This document shows, piece after piece, positions 42,250 to 51,423 of a DNA stretch of 64,000 nt. The notes beneath the pieces were generated by a model, which saw only the letters and a program-made list of their open reading frames with translations, ran no database searches and was not told where the DNA came from. How positions within the stretch are numbered: position 1 is the first letter of the stretch; each line of letters begins with the position of its first letter. Source of the stretch: Pseudomonas putida. Its GTDB lineage: Bacteria; Pseudomonadota; Gammaproteobacteria; Pseudomonadales; Pseudomonadaceae. Where the stretch lies: positions 62,001-126,000 of the forward strand of contig NZ_CP109603.1 of NCBI RefSeq assembly GCF_025905425.1, given 5' to 3'. Position numbers and translations under genes: made by a program.

Positions 42250-44423
42250 GCACCTCTAGTCTGCCCGTGCGCTGGCTGCAGAGCCTGGAGTGGCGCCGGG
42301 GCTTCTTTGCCTGGGCGCGCACCGATGGCGTGACCTGGGTGTACATCTTCAAGGTGCTGGCCGCCGCCTTCATCACCCTGTGGCTGGCCATGCGTCTGGA
42401 GCTGCCACAGCCACGCACGGCGATGATTACTGTGTTCATCGTCATGCAGCCGCAAAGTGGGCACGTGTTCGCCAAGAGCTTCTACCGGGTCCTCGGCACC
42501 CTGGCAGGTTCGGCCATGATGGTCGCGCTGATCGCTATCTTCCCGCAGAACACCGAGCTGTTTCTGCCCAGCCTGGCCCTGTGGGTCGGCCTGTGTTCGG
42601 CGGGCGCGATGCGCTACCGCACCTTCCGTGCCTATGGCTTCGTGCTGGCCGGCTACACCGCAGCGATGATCGGCTTGCCGGTGCTGGAGCACCCCGACCA
42701 GGCCTTTATGGCTGCCGTGTGGCGGGTGCTGGAAATCGCCCTGGGGATTCTTGTCTCGACCTTCGTCAGCGCCGCGATCCTGCCGCAGTCGGCCAGCGCT
42801 GCCATGCGCAACGCCCTGTACCAGCGCTTTGGCGTGTTCGCCGGGGTGGTGGTCGAAGCCCTACGCGGTGACAGCCAGCGCGACCGCTTCGAAACCAGCA
42901 ACGTGCGCTTCATTGCCGAGGCCGTGGGCCTGGAAAGCCTGCGTAACGTCACCGCTTTCGAAGACCCGCACATGCGCCGGCGCTCTGGCCGCCTGGTGCG
43001 CATGAACAGCGAATTCATGGCCATCACCACGCGCTTCAATGCCCTGCACCGGTTGCTCGAACGCCTGCGCGCACGGGGGCCGTTGCAGATCGTCAGCGCC
43101 ATTGAGCCGGGCCTGGATACCTTGGTTGAATTGCTTCAGCCCTACGTGGGGCGTGCGTTGACCGACTCTGACGCGCTGCGCCTGACGCTGGAGCTGGCCG
43201 CTTACAAAGAGGGCCTGCAAGCCCAGGTGCGTGGGCTACGCACCGAGTACCAGGCGACCAACCCCAGCGAGTCCGACCTGCTCGACTTCCACACCGCCTT
43301 CGAGCTGCTCTACCGCTTCGTCGACGAGATGTACAGCTATGCCGAAACCCACGCCTCGCTGGCCGCGCACAAGCACGAGCGCGAGCAGTGGGACGAGCCC
43401 TATGTGGCGCAGACCAGTTGGTTGGTGTCGCTGGCTGCCGGTGTGCGCGCCTCGGCGGTGCTGTTGCTGCTGGGCAGCTACTGGTTGCTCAGCGACTGGC
43501 CCAGCGGCGGCATGATGACGCTGATCGCCACGGTCACCGTGGGGCTGTCGGCCGCGTCGCCGAACCCCAAGCGCATGTCGTTCCAGATGGCCTGCGGCAC
43601 GGCGATCGGGGCCTTCGTCGGGTTCTTCGAGACCTTCTTCGTGTTCCCCTGGATCGATGGTTTCCCGCTGCTGTGCATGGTTCTGGCGCCGGTCTTCGTG
43701 CTGGGGGCATTCCTGTCATCGCGGCCAGCGTACGCCGGTTATGGCATTGGTTTGCTGGTGTTCTTCGCCATTGGTTCGGTGCCCAACAACCTGACCGTGT
43801 ACGACCCCTACACCTTCATCAACGATTACATCGGCATGGTCATCGGCATGTTCGTCTGTGCGGCGGCCGGGGCGATCATTTTGCCGCCCAACAGCCGCTG
43901 GCTGTGGAGCCGGCTGGAGCAGGAGCTGCGTGAGCAGGTGCTGTTCGCCATCAGCGGCCGCCTGCGCGGCCTGGGCTCGGCCTTCGAAAGCCGCACCCGC
44001 GACCTGCTGCACCAGGCCTATGGCCTGGCCGCCGGCAAGCCGCAGGTGCAGAGCGAGTTGATGGGCTGGATGTTCACGGTGCTGGAGGTCGGCCACGCCA
44101 TCATCGAGCTGCGCAAGGAGCAGGCCCGCGCCCCGATCCACCCGGCGTATGCCGAGTCGCAGCCGTGGCGTCAGGCCATCCGCGTCATGGGCCGGGCGTT
44201 GGCGCGTTTGTTCCTGCAGCCCAGCGCCAGTAACCACGAGCGCGCCCTGGTGGCGGTGGACCACGCCATCAGCCGCGTGCAGGCCACCGACGAACCCTTC
44301 GCCCGGCACTTCGACACCTCGGTGCTGCGCCGGGCGCAAAGCTACCTGCACTTCATCCGTTCATCCCTGCTGGACCCACAGTCGCCGCTGGCACCGGCGA
44401 AAGGATTGCACCATGCCCCGTGA
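42246..44423 (+). CDS. FUSC-family efflux protein (AaeB-like)
   Basis: The 725-residue inner-membrane protein has two blocks of about six transmembrane helices (residues roughly 30-180 and 395-550), each followed by a cytoplasmic domain, the layout of AaeB/FUSC proteins. MITVFIVMQPQSGHVFAKSFYRVLGTLAG in the first block and MMTLIATVTVGLSAASPNPKRMSFQMACGTAIG in the second mark the FUSC repeats. It probably exports aromatic carboxylic acids with the HlyD protein downstream. Confidence 0.92.
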   Translation: MSTSSLPVRWLQSLEWRRGFFAWARTDGVTWVYIFKVLAAAFITLWLAMRLELPQPRTAMITVFIVMQPQSGHVFAKSFYRVLGTLAGSAMMVALIAIFPQNTELFLPSLALWVGLCSAGAMRYRTFRAYGFVLAGYTAAMIGLPVLEHPDQAFMAAVWRVLEIALGILVSTFVSAAILPQSASAAMRNALYQRFGVFAGVVVEALRGDSQRDRFETSNVRFIAEAVGLESLRNVTAFEDPHMRRRSGRLVRMNSEFMAITTRFNALHRLLERLRARGPLQIVSAIEPGLDTLVELLQPYVGRALTDSDALRLTLELAAYKEGLQAQVRGLRTEYQATNPSESDLLDFHTAFELLYRFVDEMYSYAETHASLAAHKHEREQWDEPYVAQTSWLVSLAAGVRASAVLLLLGSYWLLSDWPSGGMMTLIATVTVGLSAASPNPKRMSFQMACGTAIGAFVGFFETFFVFPWIDGFPLLCMVLAPVFVLGAFLSSRPAYAGYGIGLLVFFAIGSVPNNLTVYDPYTFINDYIGMVIGMFVCAAAGAIILPPNSRWLWSRLEQELREQVLFAISGRLRGLGSAFESRTRDLLHQAYGLAAGKPQVQSELMGWMFTVLEVGHAIIELRKEQARAPIHPAYAESQPWRQAIRVMGRALARLFLQPSASNHERALVAVDHAISRVQATDEPFARHFDTSVLRRAQSYLHFIRSSLLDPQSPLAPAKGLHHAP

Positions 44424-44613
44424 AATCGCCTTCCATGGCGTGTACATGCCCACCATGACCTTGATGTTCCTGTTCGCCCTGGGCCTGGCCTGGGGCCTGG
44501 ACCGCTTCATCGCCAGCCATGACGGCTACCGCTTCTTCTGGCACCCGGCGCTGCTGCGCCTGAGCCTGTTCGTTTGCCTTTTCGGCGCCCTGGCGCTGTC
44601 TGTCTACTGGTGA
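44413..44613 (+). CDS. DUF1656 small membrane protein (AaeX-like)
   Basis: The 66-residue protein has two helices and the DUF1656 pattern (EIAFHGVYMPTMTLMFLFALGLAWGLDRFI, then LFVCLFGALALSVYW). The start is read from alignment of the family N-terminus and overlaps the FUSC gene by 11 bases. AaeX-type proteins accompany AaeA/AaeB; function unknown. Confidence 0.9.
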   Translation: MPREIAFHGVYMPTMTLMFLFALGLAWGLDRFIASHDGYRFFWHPALLRLSLFVCLFGALALSVYW

Positions 44614-44623
44614 GAAACCTTCG

Positions 44624-45484
44624 ATGAAAAAGTTCTTCAGCCTGATCGCCACCCTGCTGGTGCTGGTTGCCGCCGTGGCGATCGGCCGCCAGTTGTGGCT
44701 GCACTACATGACCACGCCGTGGACCCGCGACGGTCGCGTGCGTGCCGACATCATCAACGTCGCCGCCGACGTGCCGGGCTATGTGGTAAATGTGCCGGTC
44801 AAGGACAACCAGCAGGTGAAGAAGGGTGACTTGTTGATCCAGATCGACCCTGAGCACTACCAGCTGGCCGTCGATCAGGCCAAGGCGCTGGTTGCCTCGC
44901 GCAAGGCCACCTGGGAAATGCGCAAGGTCAACGCAAAGCGCCGGGCCGACATGGACAACCTGGTGATCTCCAAGGAAAACCGCGACGACGCCAGCAACAT
45001 CGCCAATTCGGCCCAGGCAGATTATCAACAGGCCCTGGCCGAGCTGGCGGCAGCCGAACTGAACCTCAAGCGCACGCATATCGTGGCCACGGTGGACGGT
45101 TACGTGACCAACCTGAACATCCACAGGGGCGACTATGCGCGCACCGGTGAGGCGGTGATGGCGGTAGTCGACGAGAACTCGTTCTGGGTGTATGGCTTCT
45201 TCGAAGAGACCAAGCTGCCGCACGTGAAGGTCGGTGATCAGGCCGAGTTGCAGATGATGAGCGGCGAGCGCATCAAAGGCCACGTGGAGAGCATCGCCCG
45301 CGGCATCTACGACCGCGACAACCCGCAAAGCCGCGAGCTGATCGCCGATGTGAACCCGACGTTCAACTGGGTGCGTCTGGCGCAGCGGGTGCCGGTGCGG
45401 ATTCACATCGATGAAGTGCCGGAAGGGTTTTTGTTGGCGGCGGGGACGACGTGTACGGTGGTGGTGAAGCCTAGTGAGGGGTGA
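44624..45484 (+). CDS. HlyD-family periplasmic adaptor (AaeA-like)
   Basis: The 286-residue membrane-fusion protein has one N-terminal transmembrane helix (FFSLIATLLVLVAAVAIGRQLW) and a biotinyl-lipoyl-like domain (WTRDGRVRADIINVAADVPGYVVNVPVKDNQQVKKGDLLIQID). A short helical hairpin and beta-barrel follow (HIVATVDGYVTNLNIHRGDYA). It links the FUSC protein to the outer-membrane channel. Last gene of the operon; a palindromic repeat follows. Confidence 0.93.
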   Translation: MKKFFSLIATLLVLVAAVAIGRQLWLHYMTTPWTRDGRVRADIINVAADVPGYVVNVPVKDNQQVKKGDLLIQIDPEHYQLAVDQAKALVASRKATWEMRKVNAKRRADMDNLVISKENRDDASNIANSAQADYQQALAELAAAELNLKRTHIVATVDGYVTNLNIHRGDYARTGEAVMAVVDENSFWVYGFFEETKLPHVKVGDQAELQMMSGERIKGHVESIARGIYDRDNPQSRELIADVNPTFNWVRLAQRVPVRIHIDEVPEGFLLAAGTTCTVVVKPSEG

Positions 45485-45503
45485 GTTCGGCACAACGTTT
45501 CCA

Positions 45504-45555
45504 GCGCCTATGAGATCGAGCGTCGCGCGGGCGGCGCTCGATTTGATAAGCGCTA
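45504..45555. repeat. GC-rich palindromic repeat (family 2, copy 2)
   Basis: The arms GAGATCGAGCGTCGC and GGCGGCGCTCGATTTG, with outer AGCGCC / AAGCGCT, match the repeat at 17523-17570 in core and symmetry. It follows the efflux operon and may terminate it. Confidence 0.7.
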
Positions 45556-45593
45556 CAAATGTCATGGCGAACACCGGGTGGCCCAAACGCTCT

Positions 45594-46043
45594 TTAACCC
45601 GCAGCCCCCACCAACACCGGCACCGCAACCTGATCAATCACCTTCGCGCTGATCGACGGGTCCAGCAACCGCCCCAACCGTGACAGGTGCCGGTGGCCCA
45701 TGATGATCAATTCGCAGTTCAATGCCTGCGCCTTCGCCACGATGGCCTCGACCGGCTGCCCGGCCACCATACAGCCCTGGCTGGTGAAACCGGCCTCCTG
45801 CAACACACGCACGGCGTCCGCCACGGCGCTTTCGCCCAGGTGTTGTTCTTCGCAGGCGGCGGGGTATTCCTCCCGTTCCTCGGCGGTGTAGGGCGCGGGT
45901 TTTTCGTGCACGGTGAAGGTGCTGTCGATGGCCAGCAGCACATGCAGTTCGTGTTGATCGGGGCGACAGTAGCGGCGGGCGAGGGTGAGCAAGGCAGCGG
46001 ATGCGGGAGAGGCGTCGATGGCGATGAGGACCGGGGTGGGCAT
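45594..46043 (-). CDS. Universal stress protein (UspA family)
   Basis: The 149-residue protein has the Usp opening PVLIAIDASPASAALLTLARRY and the closing CELIIMGHRHLSRLGRLLDPSISAKVIDQVAVPVLVG. The ATP-binding motif G-x2-G-x9-G-S/T is altered (GHRH, then DPS for GS), so it may be of the non-ATP-binding type. A much longer open frame upstream crosses a REP pair and is not coding; the ATG at 46043 has AAGGA in front. It is monocistronic. Confidence 0.9.
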   Translation of the reverse strand: MPTPVLIAIDASPASAALLTLARRYCRPDQHELHVLLAIDSTFTVHEKPAPYTAEEREEYPAACEEQHLGESAVADAVRVLQEAGFTSQGCMVAGQPVEAIVAKAQALNCELIIMGHRHLSRLGRLLDPSISAKVIDQVAVPVLVGAAG

Positions 46044-46075
46044 GGGAATCCTTGTCGAAGCTAAATGATGTACTG

Positions 46076-46187
46076 GCTTTGCCGGCCTCTTCGCGGGGCA
46101 AGCCCGCTCCCACAGGTACCGCACAAACCTCGGGCATTGTGGGGTACCTGTGGGAGCGGGCTTGCCCCGCGAAGAGGCCGGTACAGC
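46076..46187. repeat. Inverted REP pair
   Basis: Facing copies with outer flanks GCCGGCCTCTTCGC and GAAGAGGCCGGTACAGCC lie between the divergent Usp and LysR genes. Inner sequence GTACC ... GGTACC is also palindromic. Confidence 0.9.
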
Positions 46188-46247
46188 CACTGCATCACTT
46201 ATGGCCCATCCAAAGCCCGGAATAAATGCCCCACCACGCACGACCTT

Positions 46248-46264
46248 ATTGCGTCTGGCGCAAT
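46248..46264. promoter_or_regulatory. LysR-type palindrome upstream of the regulator gene
   Basis: ATTGCGTCTGGCGCAAT lies 51 bases before the LysR start at 46315. It differs at one position from a perfect palindrome found before the MFS gene, suggesting autoregulation by the same protein. Confidence 0.8.
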
Positions 46265-46314
46265 CAACCAACCTGCTACCATCGCCTATCCCACAATCGC
46301 CACGGAAATCGGCC

Positions 46315-47220
46315 ATGCAACTCCCGGACATGAACCTGCTCGTCGCCCTCGACGTCCTGCTCGATGAAGGCAGCGTAGTCGGCGCGGCACAGCGCATGAA
46401 CCTGAGCCCTGCCGCCATGAGCCGGACCCTGGGGCGCATCCGCGATGCCCTGGGCGACCCGATTCTGGTGCGCGCCGGCCGTGGCCTGGTGCCGACACCC
46501 CGTGCGCTGGCCCTGCGCGAGCAGGTGCATGGGCTGGTGGAGCAAGCCGGGCAGGTATTCCGCAGCCGTGACGATGTCGACCTGGTGAACCTGGACCGTG
46601 CTTTCAATATCCGCACCAACGATCTGTTCATCGCCCTGTACGGCGCCCAGCTGCTGCGCATGATGCTGGCCCAGGCGCCGCGCACGGTGCTGCGTTTCGT
46701 GCCCGAGGGCAGTGGTGACGATGATGCGGTGCTGCGCAACGGGCAGATCGACTTGATCATCAGCTCGGCCATCGAGCTGGGCCCGGAGATGAAGGTACAG
46801 CGCCTGTTCAACACCTACTTCGTAGGCCTGGCCCGGGTAGGGCACCCGATCTTCGATGCCGAGATTACCCCTGAGCGTTTCGCCGCCTATCCGCAAATCA
46901 GCGTATCGCGCCGGGGCCGGGCCAATGGGCCGATCGATGTGGCGTTGGCCCACCACAAGGTGGAACGGCGGGTGGCGCTGATCACTACCAGCTTCCATTC
47001 GGCGATGTTCTCGTTGCCGGATTCGGACCTGATCCTGCCGATACCGGCCAACATCCTCAACAGTGTGCAGCGCTTGAAGTTGCCCTTGCGCTCGTTCGAG
47101 ATCCCGGTGCCGTTGGAAAAGGTCAATGTGATGCAGGCCTGGCACCCGCGGTTTGACAACGACCCGGCGCACCGGTGGTTGCGTCAGACATTGAAGGCGT
47201 GTGGCAGGTTTGATCCGTAA
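46315..47220 (+). CDS. LysR-family regulator of the EmrAB-type operon
   Basis: The 301-residue protein has a LysR HTH near the N-terminus (MNLLVALDVLLDEGSVVGAAQRMNLSPAAMSRTLGRIR, then PILVRAGRGLVPTPRA) in the style of the NodD/SyrM-like subgroup, and an effector domain. The ATG at 46315 (CGGA upstream) is chosen over upstream in-frame codons that cross the palindrome. The same palindrome stands before this gene and before the downstream efflux operon, so it likely controls both. Confidence 0.9.
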   Translation: MQLPDMNLLVALDVLLDEGSVVGAAQRMNLSPAAMSRTLGRIRDALGDPILVRAGRGLVPTPRALALREQVHGLVEQAGQVFRSRDDVDLVNLDRAFNIRTNDLFIALYGAQLLRMMLAQAPRTVLRFVPEGSGDDDAVLRNGQIDLIISSAIELGPEMKVQRLFNTYFVGLARVGHPIFDAEITPERFAAYPQISVSRRGRANGPIDVALAHHKVERRVALITTSFHSAMFSLPDSDLILPIPANILNSVQRLKLPLRSFEIPVPLEKVNVMQAWHPRFDNDPAHRWLRQTLKACGRFDP

Positions 47221-47230
47221 AAGCGCATCG

Positions 47231-47247
47231 ATTGCGTCTGACGCAAT
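47231..47247. promoter_or_regulatory. LysR-type palindrome upstream of the efflux operon
   Basis: ATTGCGTCTGACGCAAT has a perfect dyad (TTGCGTC-T-GACGCAA) with the T-N11-A form of LysR sites. It is 89 bases before the MFS start and 11 bases after the LysR stop. Confidence 0.85.
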
Positions 47248-47335
47248 ATAAACCTGCCAACAAGTCAGTTTTCGTCAGCATTCGACCTTCTTAGACTTGC
47301 TCCAGCCCTGAAATTGTTGCTGGAGATGTATTCCC

Positions 47336-48877
47336 ATGAGTTCCCTGACCGCGCCTTCTGCCGCGCTGGCCGCCGCCCCAGCGCCGGCCGCCCCTGTGCA
47401 GACAGCGTTTGGCCTGCAGGTGGTGGTGGGGCTGTTCGGTGTGTTGTTGGCGGTGCTGTGCGCCGGGCTCAACGAGGCGGTTACCAAGATTTCCCTGAGC
47501 GACATTCGTGGCGCCATGGGCATCGGTGCCGACGAGGGGGCCTGGCTGCTTGCCGTGTACAGCGCGGCTTCGGTGTCGGCGATGGCCTTCGCACCCTGGC
47601 TCGCCACGACCTTCTCCCTGCGCCGCTTCACCCTGTCTGCCGTCGGCCTGTTCGCCGTGCTCGGCCTGATCCAACCCTTCGCCCCCAACCTGCACAGCCT
47701 GATGCTGCTGCGCGTGCTGCAAGGTTTCGCCTCGGGCGCCTTGCCGCCCATGCTGATGAGCGTCGCGCTGCGTTTTCTGCCACCAGGCATCAAGGTTTAT
47801 GGCCTGGCCTGCTATGCCCTGACCGCCACCTTCGGGCCGAACCTCGGCACACCGCTGGCGGGCCTCTGGACCGAGTACGTCGGCTGGCAGTGGGCGTTCT
47901 GGCAGATCATTTTGCCGTCGCTGCTGGCGATGTTATGCGTCGGTTGGGGCCTGCCCCAGGACCCGCTGCGCCTCGAACGCTTCAAGCAACTCGACTGGCG
48001 TGGTGTGCTGCTTGGCCTGCCCGCCATCAGCTGCACCGTGCTGGGCCTGTCGCTGGGCGACCGCTGGGGCTGGTTTGACTCGCCGCTGATCTGCTGGTTG
48101 CTGGGCGGTGGCCTGCTGTTGCTGGTGCTGTTCCTGTACAACGAATGGTCCGAGCCGTTGCCGTTCTTCCAGCTGCGCATGCTCTCGCGGCGCAACCTGA
48201 GCTTTGCCCTGCTGACCCTGGCCGGTGTGCTGATCGTGTTGTCTGGTGTGGGCAGCATTCCGTCGGCGTACCTGGCGCAGATCCAGGGCTATCGCCCGGC
48301 GCAGACCAGCCCGCTGATGATGCTGGTGGCCATGCCGCAACTCATCGCCCTGCCGCTCACGGCGGCGCTGTGCAACATCCGTGCGGTGGACTGCCGCTGG
48401 GTGCTGGCGACGGGGCTTGGCATGCTGGCGCTGTCGTGCGTGGGCAGCAGCCTGCTGACCTCCGAGTGGATACGCGGCGACTTCTACCCCTTCTATTTGC
48501 TGCAGGTGTTCGGCCAGCCGATGGCGGTGCTGCCGCTGTTGATGCTCTCGACCAACGGCATGACCCCGCAGGAAGGCCCGTTCGCCTCGGCCTGGTTCAA
48601 CACGGTCAAGGGGCTGTCGGCGGTGATTGCCGGTGGCCTGCTGGATGCCTTGGGCACTGTGCGTCGGCATTTTCATTCCAACCACCTGGTCGACAGCCTG
48701 GGCAATGCGCCGTTGATCGATGACAGCGCTGCCGGCCTTGCCAGGCGCATTCATGAACAGGCCCAGGTACTGACCTCGGCCGACCAGTACCTGGTGATGG
48801 CGTGCATCGCCGTCGCTTTGATCTGCCTGATTCCCTTCGTGCCTACCCGGATCTTCCCGCCGCGTGCGGTGGCTTGA
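47336..48877 (+). CDS. DHA2-family MFS drug exporter (EmrB-like)
   Basis: The 513-residue inner-membrane protein has about 14 helices. It carries MFS motif A-like and C-like sequences (LRVLQGFASGALPPMLMSVALRFLPPG; LTATFGPNLGTPLAGLWTEYVGWQWAFW, the antiporter motif of DHA2 exporters). It should pump hydrophobic toxic compounds into the EmrA-type adaptor. GGAG ten bases before the ATG. First of a three-gene operon with its own LysR regulator. Confidence 0.93.
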   Translation: MSSLTAPSAALAAAPAPAAPVQTAFGLQVVVGLFGVLLAVLCAGLNEAVTKISLSDIRGAMGIGADEGAWLLAVYSAASVSAMAFAPWLATTFSLRRFTLSAVGLFAVLGLIQPFAPNLHSLMLLRVLQGFASGALPPMLMSVALRFLPPGIKVYGLACYALTATFGPNLGTPLAGLWTEYVGWQWAFWQIILPSLLAMLCVGWGLPQDPLRLERFKQLDWRGVLLGLPAISCTVLGLSLGDRWGWFDSPLICWLLGGGLLLLVLFLYNEWSEPLPFFQLRMLSRRNLSFALLTLAGVLIVLSGVGSIPSAYLAQIQGYRPAQTSPLMMLVAMPQLIALPLTAALCNIRAVDCRWVLATGLGMLALSCVGSSLLTSEWIRGDFYPFYLLQVFGQPMAVLPLLMLSTNGMTPQEGPFASAWFNTVKGLSAVIAGGLLDALGTVRRHFHSNHLVDSLGNAPLIDDSAAGLARRIHEQAQVLTSADQYLVMACIAVALICLIPFVPTRIFPPRAVA

Positions 48878-48904
48878 GCCCGTGAATGAATTCGAGAACT
48901 TGAA

Positions 48905-49966
48905 ATGACCAACAACCGCAAGACAATCATCATCGGCTCGGTGCTCGCCGTGGCCGTGCTGGCCGGTATCGTCGGCCCCTGGATGTTTGGCAGTGATCAC
49001 CGCCAGAGCACCAACGACGCCTACGTGATCGCCGACTACACCGTGGTCGCGCCCAAGGTCGCGGGCTTTATCAAAGAGGTGCTGGTCGAGGACAACCAGC
49101 AGGTCACGGCCGGTCAATTGCTCGCGACCCTCGATGCCCGCGACTATCAGGCCGCACTCGACGCTGCCCAGGCGCAATTGCTGGTGGCCAAGGCGCAGAG
49201 CGCCGACGCCCGTGCCACGCTGGAGCGCCAGGCGGCACTGATCGCCCAGGCCGAAGCCGCGGTGAAGGCAGCTCAGGCCGAAACGGCCTTCGCCGATCAT
49301 GAAGTCAACCGCTACAGCCGCCTGGCCGAGCAGGGCGCCGGCACCGTGCAGAACGCCCAGCAGGCGCGCAGCGGGGTCGATCAGGCCCGTGCGCGTCTGG
49401 CCAACACCCAGGCGGCGTTGGTGGCTGCACGTAAGCAGGTGGACATTCTCAGCGCCCAGGTGGCCAGCGCCGATGGCCAGCTCAAACGTGCCGAAGCGGG
49501 GCTGGAGAAAGCCCAGCTCGACCTGTCCTACACACGCATCATTGCGCCGGTGGACGGCATGGTCGGTGAGCGTGCCTTGCGTGTAGGCGCCTATGTCAAT
49601 CCGGGGGCCCGCCTGTTGTCGGTGGTGCCGTTGCAGCAGGCTTATGTGGTTGGCAACTTCCAGGAAACCCAACTGACCCACGTGCAGCCCGGCCAACCGG
49701 TGAACATCAGTGTCGATACCTTCGCGGGCGAGCAGCTGCATGGCCATGTCCAGAGCATCGCACCGGCCACCGGTGTGACCTTCGCTGCGGTCAAACCCGA
49801 CAACGCCACCGGCAACTTCACCAAGGTGGTGCAGCGTATTCCGGTGAAGATCGTATTCGATGACGGCCAGCCGCTGCTCGCACGGCTGCGTGTGGGCATG
49901 TCGGTGGAAGCCACCATCGATACCCGCGGCGACACGCTGGACGGCAAAGAGGTAAGCGCACGATGA
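48905..49966 (+). CDS. HlyD-family adaptor (EmrA-like)
   Basis: The 353-residue protein has an N-terminal helix (TIIIGSVLAVAVLAGIVGPWMF) and a lipoyl half-domain (STNDAYVIADYTVVAPKVAGFIKEVLVEDNQQVTAGQLLATLD). A long coiled-coil of about 120 residues rich in Ala/Gln/Arg follows, then the second half-domain (YTRIIAPVDGMVGERALRVGAYVNPG). It bridges the EmrB-type pump to the outer-membrane channel. It overlaps the next gene by 4 bases. Confidence 0.94.
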   Translation: MTNNRKTIIIGSVLAVAVLAGIVGPWMFGSDHRQSTNDAYVIADYTVVAPKVAGFIKEVLVEDNQQVTAGQLLATLDARDYQAALDAAQAQLLVAKAQSADARATLERQAALIAQAEAAVKAAQAETAFADHEVNRYSRLAEQGAGTVQNAQQARSGVDQARARLANTQAALVAARKQVDILSAQVASADGQLKRAEAGLEKAQLDLSYTRIIAPVDGMVGERALRVGAYVNPGARLLSVVPLQQAYVVGNFQETQLTHVQPGQPVNISVDTFAGEQLHGHVQSIAPATGVTFAAVKPDNATGNFTKVVQRIPVKIVFDDGQPLLARLRVGMSVEATIDTRGDTLDGKEVSAR

Positions 49967-51414
49967 GACCGGCATTACGTTTGAGCCCGTTGTTGCTGGC
50001 CGTGCTCATGGCAGGCTGCACCCTGGGGCCGGACTTCCAGCGCCCCGCCAGCCAGGCCCCGCAACAGTGGGCAGGCCTGCAAGGCAAGGCCGCTGCAAGC
50101 CAGCCGCAGGCCGAACCGCTGGAGCTGCGGTGGTGGGAAACCTTTCACGATGCCCGGCTCAGCGCGCTGATCCAGCAGGTCGCCGAGCGCAATCTGGATT
50201 TGCAAATGGCCACAGCGCGTCTGCTGCAAAGCCGCGCCCTGCGCAGCACGGTAGCGGCGGACGAAGCGCCCTCGGTCGATGCCAACGCGGGCTACAGCCG
50301 CGCTCGCAACAGTGCCGAGGGGCTGAGCGACCCCTCTGGCCACGCGGGTAAATCGGCCTTCAACCTGTGGCAGGGTGATTTGGTCGCGGGTTGGGAACTC
50401 GACCTGTGGGGCCGTGTGCGCCGCCAGGTCGAGGCCGCCGATGCCACTGTCGAAGTGGCCGAGAATGACCGCCGTGGCGTGCTGCTGGCGCTGTTGTCGG
50501 AAACCGCCGGCAACTACATCCAGCTGCGTGCGGTGCAACACACCCTGGACGTCACCCGTGACAACCTGAAGGTGGCGCAGCACAGCCTGAAACTGTCCGA
50601 GAATCGCCAGGCCGAAGGGGTCGCCACCCGCCTTGACGTGGCCCAGGCCAGCGCCCAGGTCGCGTCGATCGAAGCCCGCCTGCCAAGCCTGGAAGCGAGG
50701 CGCGACGACCTGATCAACGCCCTCAGCCTGCTCGCGGCCGAGCCGCCACGCAGCCTTCAGGCACAGTTGCTCGAAGGGGGGGAACTCCCTGCGCCGCAGC
50801 AGCAGTTCGCCATCGGCCTGCCGTCCGAGCTGGCCGAGCGCCGCCCGGACATTCGCCAGGCCGAAGCGCGCTTGCACGCGGCAACTGCCAGCATCGGCGT
50901 GGCCAAGGCCGACTTCTACCCCAGCATTCGGCTGTCGGGTAGCCTGGGTTTTCAGGCCATGCAACTGTCTGACTTCGGTGGCTGGGACTCGCGACGCTTT
51001 GCCTTCGGCCCACAACTGTCGCTGCCGATCTTCGAAGGTGGGCGGCTCAAAGGCACGCTGGAACTGCGTGAGGCGCAACAGCAGGAAGCGGCGTTGAACT
51101 ACCGCAAGGTGGTGCTCGGTGCCTGGCATGAAATTGACGATGTGCTGCGCCTGTACAACGCTAGCCAACTGCGTCGTGACCATTTGGCCGAGGCGGTGCG
51201 GCAGAACCGTATCGCCCTGGAGACTGCCCAGCGCCAGTATGTGGAAGGGGCGGTGGACTTTCTCAATGTGCTGACCGTGCAAGGGGCGTTGCTGGCCAGC
51301 GAAGAGCAGTGGATCGACAGCTCGGCGGCGGTTTCCCAGGCGTTGGTGGGGTTGTACAAGGCGTTGGGTGGAGGCTGGCAGGTGTTTGATACACAGCCGT
51401 CGAAAGAGGTTTGA
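49963..51414 (+). CDS. Outer-membrane efflux lipoprotein (OprM/NodT family)
   Basis: The 483-residue protein has a lipoprotein signal ending LMAGC and the NodT/OprM pattern (TLGPDFQRPASQAPQQW; WWETFHDARLSALIQQVAERNLDLQMATARL; GWELDLWGRVRRQVEAADA). It provides the outer-membrane duct for the EmrAB-type pump. Third gene of the operon; a REP pair follows directly. Confidence 0.93.
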   Translation: MRPALRLSPLLLAVLMAGCTLGPDFQRPASQAPQQWAGLQGKAAASQPQAEPLELRWWETFHDARLSALIQQVAERNLDLQMATARLLQSRALRSTVAADEAPSVDANAGYSRARNSAEGLSDPSGHAGKSAFNLWQGDLVAGWELDLWGRVRRQVEAADATVEVAENDRRGVLLALLSETAGNYIQLRAVQHTLDVTRDNLKVAQHSLKLSENRQAEGVATRLDVAQASAQVASIEARLPSLEARRDDLINALSLLAAEPPRSLQAQLLEGGELPAPQQQFAIGLPSELAERRPDIRQAEARLHAATASIGVAKADFYPSIRLSGSLGFQAMQLSDFGGWDSRRFAFGPQLSLPIFEGGRLKGTLELREAQQQEAALNYRKVVLGAWHEIDDVLRLYNASQLRRDHLAEAVRQNRIALETAQRQYVEGAVDFLNVLTVQGALLASEEQWIDSSAAVSQALVGLYKALGGGWQVFDTQPSKEV

Positions 51415-51423
51415 CGGTTGCGG

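Noticed and set aside
47933..49975. 680-codon minus-strand frame opposite emrB/emrA-type genes
   Set aside because: Antisense shadow of two clear efflux genes with overlap-coupled layout.
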